A stretch of DNA of 64,000 nt from Calothrix sp. 336/3 (lineage in GTDB: Bacteria > Cyanobacteriota > Cyanobacteriia > Cyanobacteriales > Nostocaceae): positions 1,900,700 through 1,964,699 of the forward strand of contig NZ_CP011382.1 in NCBI RefSeq assembly GCF_000734895.2. The letters run 5' to 3'. Shown here in pieces: positions 1-8,913 of the stretch (its first letter is position 1; every line of letters begins with the position of its first letter). Made by a program: the position numbers and the translations under genes. Under the pieces are notes generated by a model, which searched no databases, was not told the DNA's origin, and worked only from the letters and a program-made list of their open reading frames with translations.

Positions 1-70
1 GCACTTCTTGATCAAGACGCAGTTTAGAAGCATTACTAGGGTTAGCGGCTAAAATTAGGATTTTCTTCAC
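1..70 (-). CDS. 5' end of a CHAT/TIR-type effector-like protein (partial, runs off the window)
   Basis: Reading the minus strand from a GTG at 70-68 gives KKILILAANP followed by NASKLRLDQEV, open to the window edge. The KKILILAANP...LRLDQE start is a recurrent N-terminus of cyanobacterial multidomain proteins (CHAT, TIR, NB-ARC or AAA-containing). Only about 23 codons are visible, so the downstream domains cannot be named. In-frame TTG/CTG codons lie further upstream, so the exact start is unsure. Confidence 0.5.
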   Translation of the reverse strand, partial: MKKILILAANPSNASKLRLDQEV

Positions 71-165
71 TTTGCGATCGCTTACCAGAATTCGGAACAA
101 AAATCAAAAACAAAAACAACTTGCCTATTAGTATCTCACCAGAAAAAGTTATTTCTGCATAGTAT

Positions 166-774
166 ATGTTAACTCAAGATTTTACCCAATTAACCCTCAT
201 CCTGCGATCGCTGATCGATCTACCAGACGACGAAGCCATCAAAGCGGTAAAACTCTTTCAAACTAGTTTCTTGAAACGGGGTGAATTTTTTGTGCGGGCG
301 GGTGAGATGCCTAAAACTATCGGGATTGTGATGTCAGGTATTCTGCGCTTATATTATGTTGATGCGGATGGCAACGAATACTCAAAATCCTTCTGTACTG
401 AAAATAGTTTTGTCGCAGCTTATAGTGCTTTGTTATTGCAGCAACCCTCACGACTATTTATTCAGGCATTGGAAGATACAAAATTAATGATTGCTGATTA
501 TGCTGCCTTTCGAGAACTGTCAACAATGCATCCCTGTTGGCAAAGTCTGAATTGTAAAATTGCAGAATTTTTGTTCATTAAAAAAGAAAAGCGAGAAAGT
601 TCCTTGCTTTTAGATGATGCAACAAGGCGCTATTTAAATTTTCAAGCAGAATATCCTGGTTTAGAAACACGCATAAAGCAACATCATATTGCATCCTATC
701 TCGGCATTACCCCTGTCACCTTAAGCCGCATTCGTGCCCAACTGCGATACTCCACAGAAGTCGCTTCAGGATAA
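166..774 (+). CDS. Crp/Fnr-family transcriptional regulator
   Basis: This 202-aa protein has a cyclic-nucleotide-binding-type beta barrel (about residues 30-120, with GILRLYYVDADGNEY) and a C-terminal winged HTH at about 168-195 (HHIASYLGITPVTLSRIR). The recognition helix VTLSRIR is typical of the family. It lacks the cysteines of Fnr-type iron-sulfur sensors, so its effector is unknown. The length is slightly short for the family but complete. The gene precedes an SDR gene on the same strand with an 80 bp gap, so it may control that gene; this is inferred from position only. The start is the ATG after an AT-rich stretch without a strong Shine-Dalgarno sequence. Confidence 0.85.
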   Translation: MLTQDFTQLTLILRSLIDLPDDEAIKAVKLFQTSFLKRGEFFVRAGEMPKTIGIVMSGILRLYYVDADGNEYSKSFCTENSFVAAYSALLLQQPSRLFIQALEDTKLMIADYAAFRELSTMHPCWQSLNCKIAEFLFIKKEKRESSLLLDDATRRYLNFQAEYPGLETRIKQHHIASYLGITPVTLSRIRAQLRYSTEVASG

Positions 775-853
775 TAACAGTTAACCTATGTTAATGAAAT
801 CCTGGGAAGAACTGTTTAGGATAACTGCAATCTTTCAATGACTGGAGTAATTT

Positions 854-1579
854 GTGAAGACAAACCATAACACAGTTTTGATTACAGGTGGGACATCTGG
901 CATCGGTTTGGCTTTAGCGCAACGGTTTCTGCGAGAAAGAAATACCGTGATTGTAACAGGTACCAATGCTGAAAAAGCCCAAGCCGTGAGACATCAACTG
1001 CCAGCTATAACCGTCGAACTTGCAGATATACGCGATCGCCAAGCTCTGGAAAAACTTGTCTATAATTACCCTGATGTGAACATTCTGATCAATAATGCAG
1101 GCGTTCAGTATAACTATGATTTCGCCGATCCCGCGATCGCAGTTGAGCAAATTGCTGACGAACTCGACATTAACTTACTCAGTCCGCTATATCTAACCAA
1201 ACTTTTTCTACCACAGCTTTTGAGTCATTCTCAAGCAGCAATTATCAACGTTTCATCCGGGTTAGGAATTGTCCCCAAGCAAAGCGCCCCCATCTATTGT
1301 GCCAGTAAGGCTGCAATACACAGTTTTAGTAAAAGCTTACGCTGGCAATTAGAAGCAACGTCTGTACAAGTCTTTGAGATTATTCCGCCGATGGTGGATA
1401 CGGCAATGACTCAAGGTAGAGGACGGGGAAAAATTACACCAGAAGCATTAGTTAAAGAATTTTGGCGGGATTTTAGCCGCAATTCCCCTGAGATACGCAT
1501 TGGTAAAACCAAATTACTGTTTATCCTTCAGAGACTGATGCCAACGCTCGCAGAACGTATCATGCGTCCTGGGCTTTAA
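854..1579 (+). CDS. short-chain dehydrogenase/reductase (DltE-like SDR)
   Basis: This 241-aa NAD(P)-dependent oxidoreductase starts at GTG. The Rossmann motif TGGTSGIG is at residues 11-18, the NNAG motif near 80, a serine in NVSSGLG, and the catalytic YxxxK as YCASKAA near 148. The C-terminal part with EIIPPMVDT and a hydrophobic tail matches the DltE-like SDR subgroup (COG3967), whose substrates are mostly unknown. It lies directly downstream of the Crp/Fnr gene. All motifs are intact, so it is probably functional. Confidence 0.85.
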   Translation: MKTNHNTVLITGGTSGIGLALAQRFLRERNTVIVTGTNAEKAQAVRHQLPAITVELADIRDRQALEKLVYNYPDVNILINNAGVQYNYDFADPAIAVEQIADELDINLLSPLYLTKLFLPQLLSHSQAAIINVSSGLGIVPKQSAPIYCASKAAIHSFSKSLRWQLEATSVQVFEIIPPMVDTAMTQGRGRGKITPEALVKEFWRDFSRNSPEIRIGKTKLLFILQRLMPTLAERIMRPGL

Positions 1580-1666
1580 AGATAATTGGGAGAATGTTGT
1601 TGGGGCATTTGCACGAAAATCTTTGTTGTAATCTTTTACTAAAAGCAATAGGGATAAGCTGGAGCA

Positions 1667-1885
1667 ATGAAACCATGGATATTGGGTGGGTTAGGAATAG
1701 GAATTTTACTTATACCTGTGAAGGTAACTTGCGGTTCTCCTGGTGCAGCCTGCGCTCAACCCCCAATTCCTGGAAGCAATAGTCAAGCTAGATATTACTA
1801 CGAATATGAACCACTAGCTGTAATGTTATTGGAGTCAGTGATTCAGATAAACTTGCCATTTTATTATTTCAGTGGAATTGAATAA
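1667..1885 (+). CDS. short hypothetical exported peptide or gene remnant
   Basis: A 72-codon frame starts at an ATG preceded by GGAGC. The first 20 residues (MKPWILGGLGIGILLIPV) look like a signal peptide. They are followed by a Cys-containing stretch with PPIPGSNSQARYYYEYEP. No family is recognised. The last third reads like non-coding sequence and runs into the 3' end of the integrase remnant on the other strand. This is either a small exported protein or the 5' scrap of one. Confidence 0.3.
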   Translation: MKPWILGGLGIGILLIPVKVTCGSPGAACAQPPIPGSNSQARYYYEYEPLAVMLLESVIQINLPFYYFSGIE

Positions 1886-2345
1886 ATCTAGTCAGTAATT
1901 CTGCACAATTAAGTTTGAGGAGATGCAAAAAGACAAAGGGAGCAAAATCTATATTTTTATGCCAAAGAAGTGACTCCGCTAGGAGTATCGCCTTATCCAA
2001 AGTCCTCACCGGCAAATGCAAATTGATGCAGCGATAAATTGTATGGTAATCCTTTGCCAAAGTGCTGGGGGATAAACTCGTTCGCGAAGCGTGGGCTATG
2101 CCCAATCACTTGTACTCAGTGTAACTATCCCATAAATCTGCTAGCGAAGCATGAGTCTTATTCTCGCTAGATGATGCAAATTCAACCTGCTGAGATTGGG
2201 GTCTGTATCTTTCCAAAGTCACATCAAAATTGTTGCAGAGAATATGCAACTCGATTTGCCGAGCCTTCATTTCCGCCAACTTGCGATTGGCTTTGCTATC
2301 GGTATAACCAGTTGAAAGATAATGACGTTTACCCCCAAAACTAAT
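1869..2345 (-). pseudogene. tyrosine recombinase (integrase) remnant, truncated at both ends and interrupted
   Basis: Minus-strand translation gives the N-terminal arm-binding region of cyanobacterial phage-type integrases (GGKRHYLSTGYTD, NRKLAEMKARQIELHIL, FDVTLERYRPQ). It continues into the core-binding domain (LADLWDSYTEYK, then SPSTLAKDYHTIYRCI). A TGA at 2108-2106 interrupts the frame, which continues in phase. The stop is the first codon of a 30-bp dispersed repeat. The catalytic R-H-R-Y domain is absent: the frame ends at 1869. The start is also missing, because at about 2340 the sequence changes into the 3' end of a toxin-like gene on the opposite strand. It is a relic of an integrated element. 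Confidence 0.7.
2073..2108. repeat. small dispersed repeat inserted in the integrase remnant
   Basis: The core TTCGCGAAGCGTGGGCTATG is a GC-richer small dispersed repeat of the kind common in Nostoc-type genomes. Relative to the integrase frame it is a 30-nt, in-phase insertion between TEYK and SLSPSTLAKDY, and its first codon on the minus strand is TGA. Confidence 0.6.
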
Positions 2346-2430
2346 AGCAAAGGCAGACAAGCGATTTGGCGAGCATTTAAGTCGATTGCAGGAGGAAGGA
2401 GAAAAGGCTGATGGCAAAGAATGTGAATGA
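2335..2430 (+). pseudogene. 3' end of a RelE/HigB-type toxin gene (remnant)
   Basis: The plus strand reads in frame KADKRFGEHLSRLQEE followed by GEKADGKE and a stop at 2428-2430. This resembles the C-terminal helix of HigB/Gp49-like toxins that precede XRE antitoxins. It overlaps the antitoxin ATG (2411) by 20 bp, as toxin-antitoxin pairs often do. Upstream of about 2340 the frame runs into antisense integrase sequence, so the toxin body is lost. The assignment rests on position and a short motif only. Confidence 0.45.
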
Positions 2431-2755
2431 AATTATGCAAAAACTGCCACGCGATCGCGTTGAGAAAATCGAAGCGCGAGCAGCCCAGTTAATTGCAGAA
2501 TATATGACGCTCCAGGATATCCGAAAAGCAAGGGAGCTTACCCAGGAAAAAATGGCAGAAGTATTGGGAATTCGCCAGGATAGTGTCTCGAAGTTAGAAA
2601 AGCGTACTGACCTGTTGCTTTCAACCCTGCGAGGCTATTTGAATGCAATGGGAGGGGAACTCGAACTTGTTGTTAAATTTGGCGATCGCCCACCTGTCGT
2701 AATTACTGGACTCGCAGAGTTGGATGGGGAGGATGAGCAAAGTTTGAAAGCATAA
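2411..2755 (+). CDS. XRE-family HTH antitoxin/transcriptional regulator (orphan HigA-like)
   Basis: This 114-aa protein has an HTH_XRE domain at about residues 38-90 (IRKARELTQEKMAEVLGIRQDSVSKLEKRTDLLLSTL). The following MGGELELVVKFGDRPPVVI is typical of HigA-type antitoxins of the RelE/Gp49 pairs. A GGAGGAAGGAG stretch 10 bp upstream is a strong ribosome binding site. The usual upstream toxin gene is present only as its last codons, so the antitoxin is orphaned here and would not need to be maintained by addiction. It may still repress its own promoter, but that promoter has been replaced by integrase sequence. Confidence 0.8.
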   Translation: MAKNVNEIMQKLPRDRVEKIEARAAQLIAEYMTLQDIRKARELTQEKMAEVLGIRQDSVSKLEKRTDLLLSTLRGYLNAMGGELELVVKFGDRPPVVITGLAELDGEDEQSLKA

Positions 2756-3013
2756 ATCGAACGAGAAGGACTTTTCCCTACGACCATTGCACAACACAAA
2801 AGCACCAATGTAGCCCATTCGTGGGGAAATTATTATCAGTTAGCCAAGTTGGGTATTCATTGTATATTTATTATCTCTACATACAAGTATTTAGTTGGTT
2901 TTTTCTAAATATAAATACGCAAAAGTAGGTATTTAGGTTTGTATTTTTACCACTTTGGATAGGGATATAACCAACTTTTTCCGCTCATGATTAAATATTT
3001 TTGATTGGGCATT

Positions 3014-3866
3014 AGGGTGTGTCATCAATTAAGCCAGATAACAGTAGCAGCAAGATAAATTGCACCTAAAAAGTTCCTTGCCCGTTTGTCATAGCGTGTG
3101 GCAATTGCTCGATATTGCTTGAGTTTGGCAAAGAAATTCTCAATTAGATGTCTCGCTTTGTATAAGTCTTTGTCATACTCACGCTTAACAGTACGGTTGC
3201 GCTTGGGCGGAATCACTGACATTTCACCTTGTTGTTCTAGTCGCTCAATAACGCGCTCATCAGCATCATATCCCTTGTCGGCAAGCAGTGTATCAGCAGC
3301 AAACTCGTGGAGCAGGACATTCGCTCCATCCAGGTCATATGCTTGCCCAGGAGTCAGGTGAAAACCGATAGGATTGCCCAAAGCATCCACTAGGGCATGA
3401 ATTTTGGTACTCAATCCACCTTTGCTACGACCAATGGCTTCGCTAGATGCATCCCCCCCTTGCCCCAGCACTGTGCTGGTGGGCGCGTACAATGGTCGAG
3501 TCAATCATTGCGTATTCGTTGTCTGCATCGTCGGCTAACGCCTCAAACACCCGTTGCCACACTCCGCGCTTTGCCCATCGACTAAAGCGGGTATGAACTA
3601 CTCGAAAATCCCCAAATCGCTCAGGTAAGTCCCGCCAAGGAATGCCTGCTCGATAACGGTACATGACTGCTTCGACAAACAATCGGTTATCTTTAGCCGT
3701 CACTCCTACTGTCTCTTTCCGCCCTGGTAGTAGGTCTTTGATGCGTTCCCACTGATCATCCCGCAAAGCATAGCGGCGTGTCATGATAGCATTCCTCCCG
3801 ATTGACTCAACTCGCGCTCGGCTATCGATTCTAAACTAGATTGATACCTATTTGATGACACACCCT
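3014..3866 (-). mobile_element. IS5-family (IS427-group) insertion sequence
   Basis: Perfect 15-bp terminal inverted repeats AGGGTGTGTCATCAA (3014-3028) and its complement (3852-3866) enclose one transposase gene. A TA dinucleotide occurs at both element edges, in line with the short target duplications of this group. Total length is about 853 bp, normal for IS427-type elements. The ends and reading frames look intact, so the element may be active. Confidence 0.85.
3025..3784 (-). CDS. IS5-family DDE transposase in two overlapping frames (frameshift-expressed)
   Basis: Frame A (3784-3443) starts at MTRRYALRDDQWERIKDLLPG and carries the first catalytic Asp in AMIDSTIVRAH. Frame B (3504-3025) carries the second Asp in LLADKGYDAD and the Glu region in HLIENFFAKLKQYRAIATRYDK. 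The two frames overlap and meet at a run of six G on the coding strand (near 3456-3461), offset by +1. This is the slippery-run arrangement by which many IS427-group transposases are made as a fusion. The total of about 250 residues is normal. It is probably not a decayed gene. Confidence 0.85.
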
Positions 3867-3955
3867 AGCTCAATCCGCATCTAAAAGTTAATGTTGTTTC
3901 TGTACCTAGTAGTATAATTAACAAGTTTTGCATTAATCTTTTAGGATTCGGACCC

Positions 3956-5854
3956 ATGCCTGGTGTGCTTAGTTTTGCTCCCGGAATGCGAATACTCTGC
4001 CGTGATGCGGAATGGCTGGTGCAGCGTGTGGAAACTTCTAATGATGCTGGGACGGAGTACGCGGTGCATGTGGTTGGGGTCGATGATTTGGTTCGGGGAC
4101 ACCAATCGATTTTTTTTACTCAGTTAGACCGAATTGAGCCGGTTGACCCGCGCAAAACTAAGTTGGTACCTGATAATTCCAATGGTTTTCGGCGAGCGAA
4201 ATTATTTTTGGAAGCACAACTAAGACAGATGCCAGCAGCTGGTGAGGAACCTGATTTGCTCGGTTTAGGTGCGTTTGACCCGATGTCCTTTCAGGTAACA
4301 TCGGTACGACGTGCGTTGGAGCAACTTCGTCCCCGGTTATTGCTTGCGGATACTGTTGGCTTGGGGAAAACCATCCAAGTTGGCATGATTTTAACGGAGT
4401 TAATGCGTCGGGGACGGGGCGATCGCATCTTGGTATTATCGAAAAAATCGATGTTGACGCAGTTTCAAGCGGAACTTTGGAACCGTTTTTCGATTCCGTT
4501 GGTGCGTTTGGATTCCCAGGGAATTGCTAAGTTGAGGTTGCGTATTCCCACGAATAAAAATCCTTTTGAAATTTACCATCGGGTCATAATTAGCATTGAT
4601 ACTCTCAAGGATGCGGGACGTTATCGCCACTTTTTGGAGTCAGCCCATTGGGATGTGGTTGTGATTGATGAAGCGCATAACGTTGCGGGGGCTAGTGTTC
4701 CCGAAAACCATCAAGCCCATCGTTTGGCAAAATTGCTGTCGCGACGCACGGATACAATGTTACTGACAACGGCAACTCCCCATAATGGTAAGCGAGAAAC
4801 TTTTGGGCGGTTAATTTCCTTACTAGACCCTTCCGCAATTCCCGACCCCCGTCACCGCGAGTATGATGCGGAAGATATTCGTGGTTTTTATTTGATGCGG
4901 TTTAAGGAAGATGTCCGCAACCAAATAGGAGAGCAATTAACGGATCGAGTGGTTGTACCGATTCGAGAAACGGTAATTGCTGCTAGTGATGCCGAGGAGA
5001 GGGTTTACGGCATTTTAGGAGAGTTGCGACAAGCTGCCCAAACTGCCAAGGAAGTAGGGCAAAGTTCCGATTGGCGGAATCAGAGATTGATTCAATATGG
5101 TTTGTATAAACAGTTTCTTTCTAGCCCTGAATCCTGTGGGAGTACGGTCGGAAAACGGGTGAAAAAAATCCAGGTAGAAAATCCCCAAAGTCCAGAGTTA
5201 AGGTATTTACAAAAGCTAGAAGCCGACTTAAAGCAAATTGATTTGGAAAAATCATCGCGGTTTCAACTTTTACTTCAAGAACTGGGGAAAATAGGCTGGA
5301 ATGGTGATGGGAATAGTCCCCGAATTCTCGTGTTTACGGAATATGTGGAGACACAAAAAGCCTTGGCAGTGGCGATCGCGAAGAAGTTTAAACTCAAATA
5401 CAGCGAGAAATTTGAAGACCAATCCAAACAAGCGATCGCGGCGATTAATGGTTCTTTTCCTGATATCCATTTGATGTCTGCGGTAGAGGCTTTTGGGACG
5501 AAAACTTCCCCGGTACGGATGATGATTGCGACAGATGTGGCATCAGAAGGAATTAATTTACACCACCAATGTCATCATGTCATCCATTATGATTTACCTT
5601 GGTCGATTATTACTTTAATTCAGCGCAACGGACGGGTTGATCGGATTGGACAAACCCAAGCACCGATTTTGAGATATTTAATGGTAGAGACAAAAAATGG
5701 CTTACTTGAGGGGGATTCGGCAATTTTTGCTCGGTTAATTGAAAAAGTTGAGGAAATTAACCGTAGTACCCGTTCGGGAGAGAGTTTATTAAAGTTGTAT
5801 GACCCGGAAAAAGAAACAGAATATATTGGAGAACGGGGATTCGTGACAAGTTAA
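3956..5854 (+). pseudogene. SNF2/SF2 helicase, 3' truncated by an IS4-type element
   Basis: Residues 131-140 ADTVGLGKTI form Walker A, VIDEAHNVAG near 235 is the DEAH box, and TTATPHNGK is motif III. The C-terminal helicase lobe has motif VI QRNGRVDRIGQ near 565. This is a SNF2/RapA-like double-stranded DNA translocase of the free-standing kind found in mobile and defence contexts. An N-terminal region of about 110 residues precedes the ATPase. The coding sequence enters the IS inverted repeat at GERG, and the last residues and stop codon come from the IS. Family members usually run 950-1100 residues, so a C-terminal domain is missing. Both ATPase lobes remain. Confidence 0.75.
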
Positions 5855-7279
5855 GGTTTTTGAGGTTTTGTCAAGAGCAGTATAGAGGGACTCAAAAAGC
5901 TGAGAAACTAGTAATAGTGCATCTTTTGGTTCAAAATCATGCCAACCAAAAAACCGAGAAACCCTGACCATGTTCGTCGTCGAAACACCCCACTTGCGGA
6001 TAATGAAGCAATAAGCGAACACTTAAAAAATTTGCTGAGTCCAGCAATATACGCTCAAAGTGCCTATTATCGAAGCCTTGGATTACGCGACCGTATACTT
6101 AATCTGTCATTAATGGTTGCAGCGATGTTAACTGTGATTTGGCGGCAAGTAGCATCAGTACATGAACTAACTCGAATGTTGGAGCAGGAGGAATTGTTAT
6201 GGGGTAAAGCTGTTAAAGTATCACAGCAGGGGTTGTCACAGAGGTTTCTCAGTTTTCCAGCAGAACTATTTGAACGAGTGTTTCACGATTTGTTACCATT
6301 GTTGAAATCGCGTTGGCTTCTTCGCGAAAAACGAACCCTACCAGCAGCAGTCAAATATGCCAAGAAGCATTTTGTGAATATATGGATTGCGGACGGGTCA
6401 ACACTCGAAGCTTTATTTCGTAAATTAGATAGTTTAAAAGATGTTCCACAAGGTAAGTTAGCCGGCAAAATATGTACAGTGATTGATTTGTTAACACGAT
6501 TACCCGTACAAGTTTGGTTTCATACTAATCCCTTAGCACATGATACTAATTTTCTCGATGATTTAATTAATATTGCTAGTGCTAAAACCTTGCTAGTTCT
6601 CGACCGTGGCTTTTATGATTTTGGTTTTTTCTTGCGCTTGATTGCCAAACAGGTTGATTTTATTACTCGCATCAAATCAAATGCAGTATTTGATGTTGAG
6701 CGAATTTTCAGCTACGACTACACACTTCGAGACCGGATAATTTCCTTCAACACAGAGGATAAACACCAAAAAATATTACGTTTACGTCTCATTGAAGTCA
6801 AGCAAGGCAAGACTTGGTATGCCTATGTTACTTCAGTTTTAGATCCTCAAATTCTTCCACCTTATGTCGTTGCCGATCTTTATGCGAAACGATGGAGAAT
6901 CGAAGAGGCATTTAATACTGCCAAACGCTTGCTGGGGTTAAGTTATCTCTGGACAGGTTCTGTCAATGGTGTCAAGCTTCAAGTTTGGGCAACTTGGTTA
7001 TTTTATGCAGTTTTAATCGACCTTGCAGATGCTGTTGCTGATGAAATAGCCCTCCCGTTTGAACGCATTTCTTTAGAGATGATTTTTCGTGGGCTTTACC
7101 ATTTTAATCATGCTTATAACAAGGGTCGAGCAACCGATCCAGTTTTATTTTTTGCTGCTCCAGAGAACAAAAACCTTGATGTTGTTAAGACAATACGAAA
7201 AGAGCCTCAAACCCTTGACTTATCGCCTTTTCCTTTACCCTTGACAATTCCTGCTTTTCCTTAACTTGTTACTAATCCC
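5836..7279 (+). mobile_element. IS4-family insertion sequence
   Basis: The left end GGGGATTCGTGACAAG... and the right end, read on the minus strand, TGGGATTAGTAACAAG... agree at 19 of 22 positions through TTAAGG, giving imperfect terminal repeats. The element is about 1.44 kb and holds one full-length transposase. No direct repeat is visible between the flanks (left ...GGAGAAC, right ATTAGAATT...). Both neighbouring genes lose their 3' ends exactly at the IS. Confidence 0.75.
5939..7264 (+). CDS. IS4-family transposase
   Basis: This 441-aa DDE transposase has the first Asp in WIADGSTLEA (near 150), the second in LLVLDRGFYDF (near 222), and the IS4 YREK signature as YAKRWRIEEAFNTAK near 318. 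The signature is Tyr, then Arg, Glu and Lys in the canonical spacing. The length is normal and no frameshift is visible. Its last codons lie just inside the right inverted repeat. Functional transposition is plausible. Confidence 0.9.
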   Translation: MPTKKPRNPDHVRRRNTPLADNEAISEHLKNLLSPAIYAQSAYYRSLGLRDRILNLSLMVAAMLTVIWRQVASVHELTRMLEQEELLWGKAVKVSQQGLSQRFLSFPAELFERVFHDLLPLLKSRWLLREKRTLPAAVKYAKKHFVNIWIADGSTLEALFRKLDSLKDVPQGKLAGKICTVIDLLTRLPVQVWFHTNPLAHDTNFLDDLINIASAKTLLVLDRGFYDFGFFLRLIAKQVDFITRIKSNAVFDVERIFSYDYTLRDRIISFNTEDKHQKILRLRLIEVKQGKTWYAYVTSVLDPQILPPYVVADLYAKRWRIEEAFNTAKRLLGLSYLWTGSVNGVKLQVWATWLFYAVLIDLADAVADEIALPFERISLEMIFRGLYHFNHAYNKGRATDPVLFFAAPENKNLDVVKTIRKEPQTLDLSPFPLPLTIPAFP

Positions 7280-8557
7280 ATTAGAATTAATCAACGGGGA
7301 ACGGGTAACGATTATTTCCTCACCTTCTCCCAAAAAAGGTATGCATATTTCATCATGCTGCAAATCCAAACTAGGTTGTGCTAATCCAGAAGTAAATTTA
7401 ATCGAACGCCCCGTAGCAATTTCCACCCATTGTTTTCTCGTAAACTCCTGGAGTTCAGCAATAATTTTGGGATGTTCTAGTAACTGACAATAATTAGCCA
7501 AATCTGCTTTTAATAGCGAATACAGCAATAAATCTTTCTGAGATGCTGCTAAATTATCACTTTCTTGAGTTTCTTCAATCTCTCCACCAGAATCTAAATT
7601 ATCGAAAACAAAAAATTTATCAATGTCTGCTTGTAAATTCGGCTCATTTTCTTGGCTTGTTGCTAGTAAAGCTTTGCGTCGTTCATAGGTTTTCATATAT
7701 CGCTGTGCTAATTTTATAATGTCTTTTTGGTCGCTAGCTAATTGTTCAGCTTGCTGTTTGATTATGGGTATAATTTCCTTATTTACAGCTTTGGGATAGT
7801 TCACTAAAATTTGAGTTCCCAGGCTATGTTCTCGATACAAAGCCAATGCTTTAACACCCAATCCAATCAATAGTACATACTCACCAGGCTTTATCGCATC
7901 ATCTCCCTTCCTACCTTTAAATGAAGATGTTGCCAAAACTAAATCATAGCCAAATCGAGAGCGAAAAGTTCCATCTCGAACCTTGCCACCCATACGAAAA
8001 CTTGATTCCCCAAGCCGATCGAGTTCTGCGGGAGCAAGTGTACCCTTAGCAATCCGCATAACCCGACTTTCAGCTTGGATTTTAATACCAAGTCGGAACT
8101 GAAATGCACGCTTATCTATATTATTAGAAAGCGCGAAATTGCGATCGATTAATCCCTTGCAATCACCAACTAATTTCCTTGCATCCCCATTAGCAATAAC
8201 ACCTCCATTCTCACCCGTCACATCATCGACAATCAAAACCCTGACATTTTCTAACTCGTGAAAACTACGACAGGGTGTAAAAGGTAAAGGATATGCAGCA
8301 CCATCGGAAGGATTGGGATATAGTTGCTCTCGAATATTGGGATTACTCGCAAAAAACATCCTTTCCCCTGCACTGAATTGCAGGGTTTTCCCCTTATATT
8401 CCTGCAAATCTTCGGGAATAGTTGCTTCAGGGTAAGCAGTACCAATACTAAACTCGACACCAGGAAATAAATATTCAGCTAAGGTGTTTTCGAGTTTTTC
8501 TTCTATCCCCGTTTCCTGTTTGGTTTTGGTATCGAAGTGATTGAGTCGTAATGCCAT
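7280..8557 (-). pseudogene. large conjugation-island protein, 3' truncated; possible RNA-polymerase-like family
   Basis: About 425 native residues remain from ATG 8557. The gene ends inside the IS4 repeat, so the last 15 codons of the frame (7279-7235) are IS sequence. Visible stretches include VRVLIVDDVTGENGGVIANG, SRVMRIAKGTLAPAELDRLG, FGYDLVLATSSFKG and, just before the break, QPSLDLQHDEICIPFLGEG with EEIIVTRSPLINSNG. No standard domain is certain. The last stretch resembles the strand before the catalytic region in RDR/YonO-type polymerases (VLVTRNPxxHPGD), whose metal-binding DxDGD motif would lie downstream in the lost part. It is the last gene of the VirB-like operon direction. The polymerase idea is inference. 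Confidence 0.5.
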
Positions 8558-8567
8558 GATAGAAAAA

Positions 8568-8597
8568 GGCAGTGGGCAGTAGGCAGTAGGCAGTGGT
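8568..8597. repeat. heptameric short tandem repeat (GTAGGCA type)
   Basis: Copies of GGCAGTA/GTAGGCA in tandem (AGTGGGCAGTAGGCAGTAGG) lie just upstream of the truncated island gene. This is the STRR type of repeat typical of heterocystous cyanobacteria. Confidence 0.6.
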
Positions 8598-8700
8598 GGA
8601 CATTTGATTAAAATGTATGGATTATTCTGATTTTTGGATTATTTTTTATTAGTAAAAAAGAACTACAATAAAGGTTGTTATCAAATGCCAAGGTGGAATT

Positions 8701-8913
8701 ATGACATCTGAACCCATAACAAAACCTCAGCCAACAACGAGCCGATACCAAATAGTTTCATCAATGACTGTTGATGAACTTCTCAGCGAAGGTTATGCTA
8801 ATTACGATGATTTTTATGACCATTCAGAAGAAGAATGGAAACAAGAGCTTGTGGAGATTGAAAAAAGACTTCGAGATAATCCTATTGATTATTCGGAAGG
8901 TATTCCTTTTTAA
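8701..8913 (+). CDS. small acidic hypothetical protein
   Basis: This 70-aa acidic protein (SSMTVDELLSEGYANYDDFY, then HSEEEWKQELVEIEKRLRDNP) starts at an ATG preceded by AAGGTGG at a good distance. Its amino-acid use looks like a real, mostly helical protein. It is too short for a family call; small proteins of this shape in cyanobacterial accessory regions are often antitoxin-like, but no motif proves it. It ends at a heptamer repeat that also cuts the VirB5-like gene on the other strand. Confidence 0.5.
   Translation: MTSEPITKPQPTTSRYQIVSSMTVDELLSEGYANYDDFYDHSEEEWKQELVEIEKRLRDNPIDYSEGIPF

Noticed and set aside
1594..1782. Plus-strand frame MLLGHLHENLCC...
   Set aside because: It overlaps the exported-peptide candidate at 1667 in another frame, has no ribosome binding site and shows Cys/Trp-rich non-coding composition.
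3443..3504. IS5 transposase frameshift as gene decay
   Set aside because: The two frames overlap at a run of six G, the ends are perfect, and two-frame expression is normal in this IS group.
3956..5854. Helicase as DrmD of a DISARM defence system
   Set aside because: No DrmA, DrmB, DrmC or methylase gene is adjacent; only a mobile-element relic and IS elements flank it. A SNF2 ATPase alone does not support DISARM.
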